Assembly: GCF_010093535.1 (NCBI RefSeq)
Contig: NW_022985208.1
Span: forward strand, 188,953 to 252,952
Source: Lindgomyces ingoldianus
Taxonomy: Eukaryota > Ascomycota > Dothideomycetes > Pleosporales > Lindgomycetaceae
Length of the DNA stretch: 64,000 bases
Direction of reading: 5' to 3'
Under the pieces are notes generated by a model. That model saw nothing but the letters and a program-made list of their open reading frames with translations, did not search any database and was not told the origin of the DNA. The translations under genes were made by a program, and so were the position numbers. Shown here piece after piece: positions 47,062 to 58,227 of the stretch. Numbering within the stretch: the first letter of the stretch is position 1; the number at the start of each line of letters is the position of its first letter.

Positions 47062-47589
47062 ATGGACGACTTTCCCCAAAAAAACCCTCCAGCTAGAGAC
47101 TCAACCCTCACATTCCGCGAAGTTACCAAGGACAATTATATAGACATCGCGAGCCTAAGCTTACAAGACGGACAAACCGGCAACCTTGACCCTAACGTAT
47201 GGTCTCTCTTGGTATCCCGATTCGAAGAAGAGGCATGGGTGCGAGCCATCTACGCCGACGAGACGCCTGTCGGTATGCTCATGATGGAAATATGGGATCC
47301 TACCGAGTCGTACCACATCTGGCGATTCATGATCGATAGCCGGTATCAGCATATGGGATATGGACGACGAGGCGTAGAATTCGCGATTGCGTACATACGA
47401 CAGAATCACCCTAAGGCAAAGCAGCTGAAACTCAGGTCAACACCGCGTGAAGGGAAGAAGAATGATTCGAATCCGAACAAGACTGTGAAGCCTGAGAATT
47501 CACCATATAGGTTTTATGAGAGACTTGGATTCAGGGAGATTGGACCACCGGACGATGATGGAGATGTTTTGATGGGGATGGACTTATAG
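47062..47589 (+). CDS. GNAT-family N-acetyltransferase
   Basis: Transfers an acetyl group from acetyl-CoA to an amine. A single exon of 175 aa. The ATG at 47062 is the first in the frame and precedes MDDFPQKNPPARDSTLTFRE. Motif A with the acetyl-CoA pyrophosphate loop is RYQHMGYGRRGVEFAI at about 94-109 (R/Q-x-x-G-x-G/A type). Motif B is the usual Tyr-rich end, SPYRFYERLGFREIG. A strand-rich middle (GMLMMEIWDPTESYHIWRFM) completes the fold. It resembles spermine/spermidine acetyltransferases of the bacterial BltD/PaiA type, but the substrate is a guess. It is isolated between decayed stretches, with no partner gene. Confidence 0.88.
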   Translation: MDDFPQKNPPARDSTLTFREVTKDNYIDIASLSLQDGQTGNLDPNVWSLLVSRFEEEAWVRAIYADETPVGMLMMEIWDPTESYHIWRFMIDSRYQHMGYGRRGVEFAIAYIRQNHPKAKQLKLRSTPREGKKNDSNPNKTVKPENSPYRFYERLGFREIGPPDDDGDVLMGMDL

Positions 47590-50500
47590 ATTCCTAGGTA
47601 GTTGAGTGAAATCCGTAATCCGACTCAACCTTGGCCATGCTGTCTGTGAACCAAGTAACCTTTCGGAAATTGCCACCTTATATAGGCGCGGCTGCTACGG
47701 AGTGTGAGTTGTGTAGGCTAGAGTCAAGCCTTAGCAGATAATCTTTACATGACAAATGGATCTACTTGCTATCAGCCACGTACATTAGCATTTGCGTAGG
47801 TGCGCTCCGCCTCCCGAGCTTGCGCCAGATCACAGCCAACGATTGGCTCGGCGTGAGGATGAGGTTGACGACGGCGGCCTGCATCGCCGTGGTGCAAGCT
47901 GGCTGGCCATTTGTATTAGAAGGCAGATGCAACGCGAAGGGACACCCATATCACCCATTCCATTGGAAGCCTTGGGCACTGCCCACTGAGTCCTGGCACG
48001 AATTGCTCATATCTATTGAAATGCCGCAAGACATTTGACGTCTTGCGTAGTCGTTGTACCTTTGACAAGCAGCGAGGTAGATTGTACGCGGTTGTGGGTG
48101 GCTATAAGAGCGATTTGCTCCAGGACAGCATGCATCCGAGCGCCTGCACAGCCACAGGCCTGGCAGCCTCGAGCTTAGTTTCAGATAATACAAGTACATT
48201 ATAATAATCGAGGACAGGCGGGGCTGCTCTGCACTAACCAGAGCCAGAAGCCATTTGGATCAGAAAGTGCCGGCCGGGGTGGCGAGATCGCATGAAATAT
48301 CCGCGCCCGCCACGCCAGCCACAAGGCTGATGGCTTTACAGCATTAAAGCCAGTTTCTAGGAGTTGAATATAAATGTCCACAAGTAATATACGAAAGTCG
48401 AAGCTTTGTTCTAGTGGTATACTGAAAGAACATGGTTTTGCTATGAAAGAAGGCTCCGCGTGCCTCAATCATAAAGGGGTGGTGGCGATCGTAGTCCTTA
48501 GACCAAACAAGACGCAGACTTAAGGGTTGCAGATGTCTACAGTGTTTTACTCTGGCACATTTGGATTGAACAGCATGGTTTGAGGCATTTTAATGCCGAA
48601 AAAGGGCGACTCTAGAGTTGTTTGTACACAATGTACCCAGAGGAACTTCCGTAGCTCCCAGTGCAGCACCCCAAGGTCTGGAAGGAGTTCTAGGACATGG
48701 GGAATAGCTGTAGGGAAATCAATCTCTCCCTTAGCAGCACTGCGCTTTCCTGTATATGCTGAGAGTGTACAATACTCTGGATCTGGGTCGAGGTTGTTTC
48801 GAGGTCGTCGGGGCTGCGACAAAAATCCAGGACCTATGGGGAAGCCGGGTGGAGCACCTGGGGAGGGATTAGAAGGCTGACCGTAGTTTTAAGTGGCTAA
48901 TTGCCGTGGGGGCACGTCGTAACTGCGTTTGCGCGCTGGACAAGCCGCTATCTGGCCTTGTGAATGGTGGCTATGAAGGTGCAGTGCACGGCGGGCCTCT
49001 AGGGTCGCTATGTAGAACATGAACTCGGGCTTTTAAGCAACTATCGGGCACGGCCACACGCCGCAAAGTATTTTAGCGCTGCAGAATTTGTACAATGCTC
49101 AACAGGTGGCTCTGGGAGTGCATTTCCAAGCGAGCAGCCTCTTTTGAATCCCCGGCGTAAAGCGCATCCCTCGGTCGCGAGACGCCCGGTGTGGCGAGAT
49201 ATAATATAGGTACATTGACTTTGAGATATCATATTTCTCTCAGAGTTGCTGATTCCTGTCATAGCTCTAACGGAATCAAATTCTTACCTCCTTGTGACAC
49301 TGAGCCCCTAAATAGGGCGCGGATGGCTCGGGGTCGACGTCGCGATCGCAAAGTGCGTAAATGCGTTATATAGTTCTTAGAGATGACCCAGTCCTCCCCA
49401 AGTCCACCTGCACAAGCCCATACTTGCATGCAAAACTTCCAATTATAACCACATGTGTGCCTTTGCGCCGTTGATGCTACCAATGTGGCCAATCGTCGCG
49501 CCTTCCCTGCGTGAAGACCCCAAATTCGGGATAGATCCCTACACTATAACCAGGCCTAGTCCAGCTTCATCTGTGCTCGCAAACCTGTCATAACATCGTG
49601 CGGCCCTGAGTTCTTAAGGTCGGGGGTTGGTCGACTAAGGGTCGAGGGAACCAGGTTTATCAATGGCACAATGCACGGCGACAATACGATTTAAAACCCA
49701 GCAAGTGCCTTGATCTCCCACCCATGTATGTCCAAAGACCTTCGCTGCAAATAACTCTGAATCGATACGTAGGTCTGAAGTCACTAGTCGGTCGTAAAAG
49801 GCTCGTAGAAGTTGGTATTCGAACTGCTGAAGTTGTGCGCCGTATGCCTACCTCATAGATGTGTACAACTTAAATACTCCTAAATTCTCCTCAGGTATTT
49901 ATGAAATCGCGGTTGGATTACCCTTGCTTATGAAAGAGGTTCGAAGCCCCTAATATGATCTGGTGCCGGCCATGGAGCTGTTGCCTGAATCCTACCAGAT
50001 AAGTCGCACCATGTTCGTCATTTGTGCGCCTCTACCTTATACTGAGGAAACCAATTTCCTCTCAAACTGTTCATGGTCGTCCAACTTTGGCGTCGCGAAA
50101 CTCCGAAGCGGAAGGCATCGTATGAAGATTAGGAGTGGCAACCATTTACCGGACGCCAAATGAACCATGAATGCAAGGTGTCGCTCAAATAACATCGAGT
50201 CACGCTGCCGCATTCTGCACAAGTGTTGTTGGTGTTCGTTTCGGTGGTGCGGTGGAGATGCCAAACTGTCGAGGGCGTGAATGGGTTTGAGTGGTCTTTA
50301 AGTGTGCGCGCTCGGGGCACGCATGCTAATGTATCATGGAGAAAACCTGCACTGCTATGTTGTCATCTGTGGATCCGTTTAAGGTGTGGGCGCGACGGTG
50401 TTGAGTGGCCTTGCTATGCAGCGGAGTGTCATGCTGTGCGGGTTTAGGGGGAGGTTTGGGGGGACTATCAATGACTAAGAGAACCGCATCGTCAGAACAG

Positions 50501-52319
50501 GTGCTAGAAGAACCATAACTTGCATACGATAGAGAAGCGTTTTAACTTGCAAAATAGCACCCTGAGGTTGCAAACCTTACACCAGCCTTGTCATACGATG
50601 TAGGCCGGGGCAGAAGATGGCATGCAGACTTAAAAAATCTGAGAGTCCTCCAGTGCACAACTCCTATGAGCTATCTGCCTCACCCCACTCACCGTGCCAC
50701 CCAAAATAATGTCTAGAAACTCGGCGTTTCTACCCGTTTGATGGCTTAGATTGCGTCACTTATAACTCACCGCCCCTTGCGCTGAGTCCTTCGCCACCCA
50801 GCGTACAAATAACACTGTTTTCGTCTAGTTCAGTAGATTATATGTAACGAATTATTTTCAAAATTCTCTCGGTGGAGGAAAGGATTCAAGGTACGTCAAT
50901 TGTTATTTCCTTAGTAGATAGATGGGTTTCCCCTGATGATGGCAAAGTGGTGACTTGCCTGACTGGGGGTTTTTCCCGAAGATAATTCAGTTCCTGAGAC
51001 TTAGCAGGACTGCATTATTTTCTTGCCATATTTTTTTAAGCTTGATGGTTCGATTCCTGGTAGTGGTGATATTCTGTTTGGGGCGCTTTGAATTCCATTC
51101 TGGGCCACAGTGAAGGGCGGGGAGGAGCGCCTACGCATATTGGGTACCCTAGGGTATGAGGACTAAGTTAGTTCGTGTTTAAATGACTTTATGAATTTCA
51201 TTTAGGTCTGCACTAGGTTTAAGACACTTTGCAGTAGTGTATGTGCTTGATGGCGAATTATTGGGACTGCATGGCTCCAGAATTGCTGACTTGCCCTTCA
51301 AAGACCATGTGCACACGGAGCAAACCACTTTTGATAGCCCGCGAAGGGTGGCTGTGAAGCGTTTTGGAGCGCCAAGGCCCTGAGCAACTGAGTTGATTGC
51401 TAAAGGAGTGGGCTAGACAGCATGGTGGTAAGGTAGGCAATAGTGGTGGAGCTCAGATGGGTCCAAACTGCAAATAGTGTCTCATGACAGACTTCATCAA
51501 GTGGACCAAATATATTTCTATAACCATGAACCGTACATAGGATTCATGCAAGTAGTGCATATACTGGTCAGCAAACTATTGCTACATGCGTCTAGAATCA
51601 ATTACATCCCGATGGAGGGCTGTCTCACACCAAATTATTCCCCGAACAACTGGGAGCCCTGCCGTAGCATAAAAATGCTGTGGAGATCGCTTCAACCTAT
51701 CAAATTGAACCTGCTCGGCCTGCATGAATGAAGTCGTCTGTCCAATCAGGCCCCACAACGGGCTCAACGACATCCTTGGTCACTCCACATTCCGCAACAG
51801 GTAAGAACTTAAATCGATCTGTACACACGAGCGCACGATTAAGACTCCAAATTTGAAATTAATGTGCTTATCAGGATAAGGGGTAACGGTTGGAATTACT
51901 TCTAACCCCTAGTCTTCTGTCTCCTGCAGAGATATGTAGAAAGAGAAATTGCATTGAATATCGCAAAGCATGGAATATGCCCTGTTTTTATGTCGCGTAA
52001 AAGTTTGGGACAAGCTCGACAAAGAGTGAGCTCGACGTTCTTTTAGGCTTTGTATCGTCCCAAAGAAAGCAAACATCCGAACCAGTCGGATCATGTACCA
52101 CCCAACCATAGATTGCAAGCTCCAGGCTTAAGCGTTCCTCAATATTCCGTCACTCTTCATTTTCTTGATCCCACTGATCCTTGTTGGCCTCCACCATTTT
52201 CTGTGTGTCCTTCTCAAGTTACCAAAAGCTAAATACGGTGTAGGCATCCTCGATTTGTCTCCTAAGACTCCTACTGTTGCTTAGTGTCCTTGGTTTCAAT
52301 GCCGATATACGGTAATCAT
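47590..52319. other. Gene-poor region, no gene recognised
   Basis: About 4.7 kb. The only notable frame is on the minus strand at about 48890-48547: around 112 codons, no ATG at its head, Pro/Gly-rich first (PSNPSPGAPPGFPIGPGFL) and then GEIDFPTAIPHVLELLPDLG. It looks coding but I know no family for it; it may be an exon or a relic. Two T-loop-like words (49939 and 51050) do not fold into tRNAs. The rest shows nothing. Confidence 0.4.
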
Positions 52320-53212
52320 TTAAGGTGTGGGTGTACTTGGGTATCGGTCGTCGTTGTCGTCGTAAAGCACAGGCTCGTGCTCGTCATCACTACAGTTGAT
52401 GGCGTACGCCTTCCTGGGCGTTATCGCCTCCCAATAGAACTTCATTCCATTAATGTGCCCAGACAGACTTAGGGGCTCGTGTGTATTGATGTAGTTATCT
52501 CGCGTGAGTTCGGGGTCAAGCGTCGGTGCGCATTTATGTGCCATTTTATAATAATAGCACCGATTGCCCACACGTCACCTTCCGGTGTTCCCTCCGATTC
52601 TGTGAACGTCTGCTCTGGCAGCCAGTACAGCGGAGTCCACCAGAACTTCCACAAATACCATGGTTCCTGTGTCTCGAAGAACTGTGAGAGCTCAAAGTCG
52701 CCGAGTTTGATGACAATCGAGGACCAATCTTCCTTGGGGCCGAGACCCTTAACAAACACGTTTTCGGGTTTGATATCGCGGTGTACGACGGGTCTCCATT
52801 GATCGTTTCCAGTTGGAGATCATATACCTTCATGGATGAAGGCTAGAGCTGCAGAGAGCTGACTGTAGGTGCCCCAGAGAAATGCCTCCGAGAAGACGCC
52901 TTGTTTCTCTCGAGCATCTTGCGCCGGACACTGTGGAGATCTCGGTGCCGCAACGCTTCGAAGAGTATGCAGTCGACGTCTGGTCGCGGCAGGCCCTTGC
53001 CCCAGCACAAGTACGCGACGATAGACTTATGTTTGGGTAATCTATTCAGTATCTCGATTTCATGTGGAGCGTCGTCGCGGGGCTTGAAGCACTTAACTGC
53101 TACCATTCTAGTGGAGTCTTTGTGCTCCCAGAGCTCAACAGTGGCTTGGCCACCGGAACCAACAAGCCTTTCTGGATACAGTCCCTGGGAAATATGGTAT
53201 TTACGGGTCTAA
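52320..53212 (-). pseudogene. Protein kinase, decayed
   Basis: The kinase subdomains appear in order: ERLVGSGGQATVELWEH (glycine loop), MVAVKCFKP (Lys), ILNRLPKHKSIVAYL, LSAALAFIHEG, then VVHRDIKPENVFVKGLG (catalytic loop) and IKLGDFELSQFF (DFG region, here DFE). APE is not recognisable. An in-frame TGA at 52820-52822 falls between HEGI and SPTGNDQWRP, where an Arg codon (CGA) would need one C-to-T change. A TAA at 52469-52471 and a frame change precede a C-terminal tail in another frame (AINCSDDEHEPVLYDD). Upstream of the glycine loop two TAG codons lie in frame. No intron of reasonable size removes the TGA. The relic faces the RING relic at 53532 head to head. Confidence 0.78.
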
Positions 53213-53531
53213 GGCTACCTGGACTTGGGTGGGAGTAGTTGGCGATGACATATTTCTTTAAAGGCTTCGATAATTGGCAGGACTGCCACCTAGGAGAGAC
53301 AAAACACAAATGGTCAAGAAATAGCTGCGGAGCGTGGGACGAGGCGGGTCTTGACCGAGTGGTCGAATAAGGCAGTGCTACAATCACAGTCGATTACTCC
53401 AAAGCCACACTGATTCGGTCTTTCACCTCCCACAGAAACAATGTATATTTCTTCCGCACCTACTCTGCCACCCTACCCATAACACCAAACCCCCCCTCGA
53501 AAATTTCCTCTCTCAACGAAAACGCTTACAA

Positions 53532-54329
53532 ATGTCAACTATCCAAGCTCTCCCTCAGGCCATGAAGGTTTACGATCTCCGCTCTCCGCTCTCCAGAGAC
53601 TCCGCCAACGGGTGAGCGCTGCTTCGTCTGTCACGCAGCGTTCGGCGATGAGAACTCCGAATGTGAGCCGGTGGATTTGCACCCACGCGGACACCTAATC
53701 GGCCGCGAGTGCTTTCGAGAGCTCGTACGCAATGGCACTACCGATTGTCAGATTGCAGGGACACGGTCACCACCGTCGCCGACCCCTGTCCGCTCTGGCT
53801 CCACCTTCTAGTTGCGAACCTCTGGTTCAGACAGCTGGACAAGTTCCTCAATCCTGCCGCACTCATTGATACCTTACTATGTGATGAATTGAGGGACGTA
53901 CAGGTAACTATTCTTCCAATGCAGCTCAGGTTCAACTCAACGGTCCTCCACGCCGTCTTCTTCTCCGTAGGTATCTTACCCGTTTCACTCTACTACGGCC
54001 TCCTCGGCTGTGTTCTCCGCGTGACGCCTCCCGAGCTCAGGCCCTTCCATTTCCTCTCTGGCTTCTCTCGTAACACGACCACCACCAACGCTCGCTACCT
54101 CGGCGATACTATTCGACTTCGTCCTAGTGAAATTCGCCTACCTTCACGCTCGGACTGGCGGACCACGAGCTGCGCCCCTGGGTCTCATCCTCTTCTTGCT
54201 AATTCGCCTGGCTCTACTGATTCTGGGCCTCGGCGGAATTCTCCTCATCTTCCTGGTCAGCTGGCCATGTACCTCCTCTCCGCTTGGCGACTAGTTGAGC
54301 TTGGCACGCGGGCCAGTGTTCGGGGTTAG
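53532..54329 (+). pseudogene. RING-finger membrane protein, decayed
   Basis: From the ATG at 53532 a short frame (MSTIQALPQAMKVYDLRSP) breaks. The RING part follows in another frame: GERCFVCHAAFG, then LHPRGHLIGRECFRELVRNG and TTDCQIA. Two zinc ligands are gone: the Cys before G-H is Arg, and the last C-x2-C reads CQIA. Another shift leads to RQLDKFLNPAALIDTLLCDE and FNSTVLHAVFFSVGILPVSL. A strong membrane helix, GLILFLLIRLALLILGLGGI, is in yet another frame at about 54180. The first shift sits exactly on a 7-bp tandem duplication, CGCTCTC at 53580-53586 and 53587-53593. The intact gene would have been a RING-type E3 ligase candidate with membrane helices. Confidence 0.72.
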
Positions 54330-54912
54330 TGATGTAGGAGTTGGGGGTGATGGGCATAGGGGATATTTCATGGCAAGTTAAGGCGTGTCTCTGGAGGCGC
54401 GCGTAGTAATGGAAAGTGGCTTTGGGGGTTGAGTTCCACCCTAGATATCAACCCGCAGTCTTTTCCCCATCACTTTCAACACTCGCACATGTGTTTCGAG
54501 AGATGCATGAACATGTAGGTAACTTCAATGGTATAATATAGGAATTTAAATACTATTTGCCTATATCTGAGGTGACGCTGAATGAATCAGTGAAATCGAT
54601 GTCCTGATTGACAGACTCACTCAGGCAGAGCGCTGTCGCCCTGATAAAGTGTCCACCCGAATCACACTAGCTCTAGCTGCACTTTTTATTAACGATATTC
54701 CCACTGAAATTTGTATGGTGGCATAGGCTAACCTGTAAGCAAGTCATGTAAGAAAGAGGACAATATAGTTAGTTAATGATACTGTCAGCTTGCTGAGAAG
54801 CGCATTATGTAACTTTTAAGTGTCTGCACTCCAACATCGACTGGAAAGGGAATAAAGAACGGCAGAATGTGGATAGCAATTTGAACTCGATTGCATAGAT
54901 CCTAAGAATCTC
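54330..54912. other. Intergenic between convergent sequences
   Basis: About 580 bp between the RING relic and the stop of the Gal80-like gene. Nothing recognisable is present. Confidence 0.5.
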
Positions 54913-56052
54913 CTATATTTCGGATGAAGATGCAACAATCTTATCCACCATCAACTGTCTCTTTGCAGCATGATCAAAATCGATGATAGCATCTCTTAGA
55001 TTTTCGCTCATAGCTTTATAATGTCTTCCAGGAGTCGAGAAGACAACATTGTCTCCGAACATCTGGAACTCGTCATCATTAGCCCAGTCGAGATCAAGAG
55101 TTTTAGACTGTCCATTATGAACCAGCTTAATCACGACAGACAAATCCCTGAAGAAGTTGCCGAATTTTTGAGTAACTTCAATAAGCCCATCGGCACCGGT
55201 GATAATCCACCGAAGCAAGTTACCATCAGCATCGTTCTCTCCAGAGCGCAGGTGAATAGCAGCTAGGGCGCCATTCGTGAGCTTTCCCTGAAGAAGGATT
55301 TCGTCCGGTGAAGTTCGCTCCACTGTCTTATATGGAATTCTGGGGTCCATGGCGGCTTCCGCAAGCTGCGACATTGGGACGTTGTATAGCTTGACTTCCT
55401 TTTGGTGAGTTGCAAGCAAAGACTGGAAGGACTCAAACTCTCCGACAGAGTAGCAGAAAGCGTCGATGAAGTGTGCAAATCGGGTGTTCAAAGGACTCTG
55501 TCCGCTTTTCACATCTAAGTAGAATGCAACGCGCTCTCCCCATACCTTTGGAGGTGGCCCCAAAGTTCCTATCACGTCTGTGCTCGTAACCTTGCCGATT
55601 TGGCCAGATCCAATGAGCTCTCTAAGCTTGACAGATACAGGAGAAAGACGGCTTTCGAGATCTACAAACGTCTGGACGCCTTTCTGTTTGGCAAGTTTGG
55701 CGAGTTGAATGGCGTCGTCTGAGTTTTGTCCAAGCGGCCACTCGCAGAACAAGTTCTTTCCGTGCTCTAGTATCGTTTTGGCTATGGTGTAGTGCATTTT
55801 AACCTCTACACAGATAACTACGAGATCGATGTCGGGGTCCGAGGCCATCGAGTCAACATCTGCAAATGGTTTGGCGGCGGATAATTGGAAAGTGTCAATG
55901 GCGGCCTGAGATGATGCAAGCGAAGAATTGAGGACACCGATGACTTCGAAATTTGGATTGGCTTTGAGGTACGGGAGATGCGCTGTCTTGGCCCACCCTG
56001 ATCCAGAGGGGTTTGCTGAAAGCCCGATGATGCCAACTCGGGTGGGTGCCAT
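54913..56052 (-). CDS. Gfo/Idh/MocA-family oxidoreductase, Gal80-like
   Basis: A single exon of 379 aa starting MAPTRVGIIGLSANPSGSGW. The NAD(P)-binding Rossmann fold is at the N-terminus; its loop GLSANPSGSGWAKTAHLPYL is typical of the Gal80 branch rather than of simple dehydrogenases. The second nucleotide-binding element is VVICVEVKMHY, followed by GKNLFCEWPLGQN (the position of the conserved E-K-P motif, here E-W-P). The C-terminal alpha/beta domain runs from about 150 to 379. In yeast Gal80 is a galactose-pathway repressor, but filamentous relatives are often treated as sugar dehydrogenases. Which applies here cannot be decided; no GAL gene is nearby. No introns or lesions are seen. Confidence 0.9.
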   Translation of the reverse strand: MAPTRVGIIGLSANPSGSGWAKTAHLPYLKANPNFEVIGVLNSSLASSQAAIDTFQLSAAKPFADVDSMASDPDIDLVVICVEVKMHYTIAKTILEHGKNLFCEWPLGQNSDDAIQLAKLAKQKGVQTFVDLESRLSPVSVKLRELIGSGQIGKVTSTDVIGTLGPPPKVWGERVAFYLDVKSGQSPLNTRFAHFIDAFCYSVGEFESFQSLLATHQKEVKLYNVPMSQLAEAAMDPRIPYKTVERTSPDEILLQGKLTNGALAAIHLRSGENDADGNLLRWIITGADGLIEVTQKFGNFFRDLSVVIKLVHNGQSKTLDLDWANDDEFQMFGDNVVFSTPGRHYKAMSENLRDAIIDFDHAAKRQLMVDKIVASSSEI

Positions 56053-56982
56053 GGCGATGGATTGACGATTTGAGCATGAACGATTTTTTGGAGGGCAAGA
56101 GTTTATAGGTTCTCCTGCATCCTGAGTTTTCGGCTATGCGGGATTGATCTATTGGTTCCTAGCAAAAGTAGCGGACTTCCGCAGCCTGAGCGGGTCGTGG
56201 CCTATCAGTAAGGCGGACAGAAAGAGGCGGAGGAGTATGTTTGAGCGCAAGAGGATAGCCTAAGTTGCTTGCCCATGTTGCTGTCGCGGTGAGGGAGGCT
56301 TTCGAAACAACCCATGAAAAGTGAGGCCTAAAGTATGAGTTTAGCACTGCACTTGGTCTGAGCACAATCCGCATTAGAAGAATTTCAAAAATCGATTTCT
56401 CAGCGTATATGCACGTGACATGAGCACCTGCTACCCATGTTGAGTTCACAACCTTGGAATGCTCAAACAAATAATGTAGACAAAGTCCCCGTTCTTGCAC
56501 TCACAATGTAAGGAGCATAATCCTCGCGTTAATGGGCTCCCACCTCGGCAAATGAATGTACCATCCCCTCTTCCCTCTCTTTTAATGGATAATAAGTTGT
56601 CTATCAGTTTTGAATTTTAGCAGGGAAGTAAACACTCTAGGAATTACTGGAAGGAAACAGTTTCCCTTATATAACCTCTTATTTAGATATGAAGAATGCG
56701 AAGAATTTTCGTTCCCTGAAATAGTGGAATCCATCTATAAACACAACGAAAAGCTGTCATTGTTAACATTCATGTGGTGCCCTCAACACATCACTGTACA
56801 TTGCTGCTGAGGGAGCAGACGTATCTGGATATATAAGGAGGGCCTCTGACCGATGATCTTACGATATACTTCATCGAGCAAACTTCATCGGGCCCGAATA
56901 CAGCATCGCAAACAGCCAGCGCTAGACCCTTTGATTCTCCTCTAGAACTATATTCTAGAAAGTCACTCTCAACGAGTTCAGC
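56053..56982. other. Intergenic; promoter of the Cys-rich gene at 56983
   Basis: About 930 bp. A TATA-like GGATATATAAGG lies at about 56829, some 150 bp before the start of the small Cys-rich gene. Short open frames elsewhere in this stretch are not recognisable. Confidence 0.5.
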
Positions 56983-57141
56983 ATGAGTTCAGATTATCCC
57001 AGAGTAGGCCCGAAAGGAAACACCTTATTTTACCGTTGTTGCCATTGTAACAATTACTTCAGCAATCTTGACTGGTGTTCGGGAAATTGTCGCGAGTGTA
57101 GCCACCCAGGCTGTAAAGGAAGGATGGGATGCAATAACTAA
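56983..57141 (+). CDS. Small Cys-rich protein, family A member 3 (52 aa)
   Basis: A 52-aa frame that is almost all Cys module: TLFYRCCHCNNYF, then D-W-C-S-G-N-C-R-E-C-S-H-P-G-C, and KGRMGCNN at the end. It has nine cysteines and matches the C-terminal parts of the proteins at 5284 and 7110 in order and spacing (aromatic-Tyr, C-C-x-C or C-x2-C, then C-x2-C-x-H-x2-C). The Ser/Thr-rich N-terminus of those relatives is absent. A TATA word lies about 150 bp upstream, and the leader is pyrimidine/purine mixed and ends GTTCAGCATG. It is short enough to be missed by most gene finders. Function is unknown. Confidence 0.6.
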   Translation: MSSDYPRVGPKGNTLFYRCCHCNNYFSNLDWCSGNCRECSHPGCKGRMGCNN

Positions 57142-57335
57142 AGAGAGGGACATGGTATAAGCTAAACGTGGCGAGGAATTGATAGTCCACGTGGCGTAGC
57201 TAGATCATATCACTTTGCGGCTTTTTACCCCATACAATCCTTCTCCAATCATCTAAGATAATCTGCTACCCAGTAAGCATGATGTGACATGAAAACTGCT
57301 ACGTGTTGTAAGTTGTGATCATAGAATGTTTGCAT

Positions 57336-57514
57336 TTACGGAGCTCTCCATGCTCTAGTCACCTACACTCCTTTGACCTACTGCTGCCTAGCCACGCCAC
57401 CTGCTGCATCCTAGAGCTATTGGTGGCCTTAAGTCACATGATGGGTTCATCTAGTACTATATAAACCCACAGTTGCCCTCCTTTAGCAATCAATCCAGTT
57501 CCTCATGCCTCTGG
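57336..57514 (+). promoter_or_regulatory. Promoter of the Cys-rich gene at 57644, duplicated at 14583
   Basis: Contains TTACGGAGCTCTCC, ACTGCTGCCTA, the TATA word TATATAAACCC at 57458 and CAATCAA 29 bp downstream. All are shared in order with 14583-14730. A tiny upstream frame (MPLVLLLA, at 57505) sits at the end of the shared block and has a counterpart there (MPLAPPKV). Confidence 0.65.
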
Positions 57515-57643
57515 TGCTCCTCCTAGCTTAACATAGAAGCTTGAAATTTCTATCTTTGTCAATTCCTTTAAACCTCGTCTACACTCTTCTACCTACATCA
57601 TAAACTTCAAAGTATCTGTTAGGAAATTCAGTTGTCAATAACT

Positions 57644-57868
57644 ATGTGTCGAGAATTAATAACCTGTAACACGTTCCTCAGCCCAGATGTTCTTATATGC
57701 TCCGAGTGTAAGAGCGCAGCTTTTTCATGGATGGCAGAAGTATTTTCTTGTCCCATTTGCGGATGCTATGTATATCAAGATCCAGAAGGTAATTTAATTG
57801 GAGTCGAATCTTCAGATACTTCTCAGAAGGGTGATGGCGGAGATGAAGGAAACATGGAAGATGAATAG
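57644..57868 (+). CDS. Small zinc-ribbon-like protein (74 aa)
   Basis: From the ATG at 57644 the product is 74 aa. Its centre is a clear two-knuckle arrangement, LICSECKSAAFSW then FSCPICGCYV, i.e. C-x2-C ... C-x2-C-x-C, as in zinc ribbons. The C-terminus is acidic (SQKGDGGDEGNMEDE). It lacks the C-x-H-x2-C exit of family A, so it is related only loosely, if at all. It stands about 190 bp downstream of the TATA word in the duplicated promoter, so it is likely expressed. Function is unknown. Confidence 0.5.
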   Translation: MCRELITCNTFLSPDVLICSECKSAAFSWMAEVFSCPICGCYVYQDPEGNLIGVESSDTSQKGDGGDEGNMEDE

Positions 57869-58227
57869 TGGGATATTTTCAAGGTAACAAGGAGATTGGA
57901 TAGAGCTAAAGGAGATAGTTGAAATATGCATATGACACATCCAACCTTCTATGCTAAGACCCGTTCGCTGTGAAAGGGTGCGCCCAACGTTCACTTTCTT
58001 CGTCACTATAACTGACAAGCTTTGTGCATCAATGTGGAACGTCCCGAAAACTTGCTCTTTCAATTCCCTGCCACCTTCTCCTTCTAGTCGAGGCCTCATC
58101 ATCACAGTCTGGTCCGCCTCTCAGCTGTGGAAAATACGGAGCAACATACCCAGCAACGCTCCGTTCGAACGCGCCTACCCAGTTTCGCTATAGGCCAAAG
58201 AACGCCACCTTGTGCTCGACTATTGCA

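Noticed and set aside
49925..49960. A second T-loop-like word (GGTTCGAAGCC)
   Set aside because: The T-stem has a mismatch and no cloverleaf fits.
51040..51075. A tRNA-like T-loop (GGTTCGATTCC)
   Set aside because: No D-arm, anticodon arm or matching acceptor stem can be built around it.
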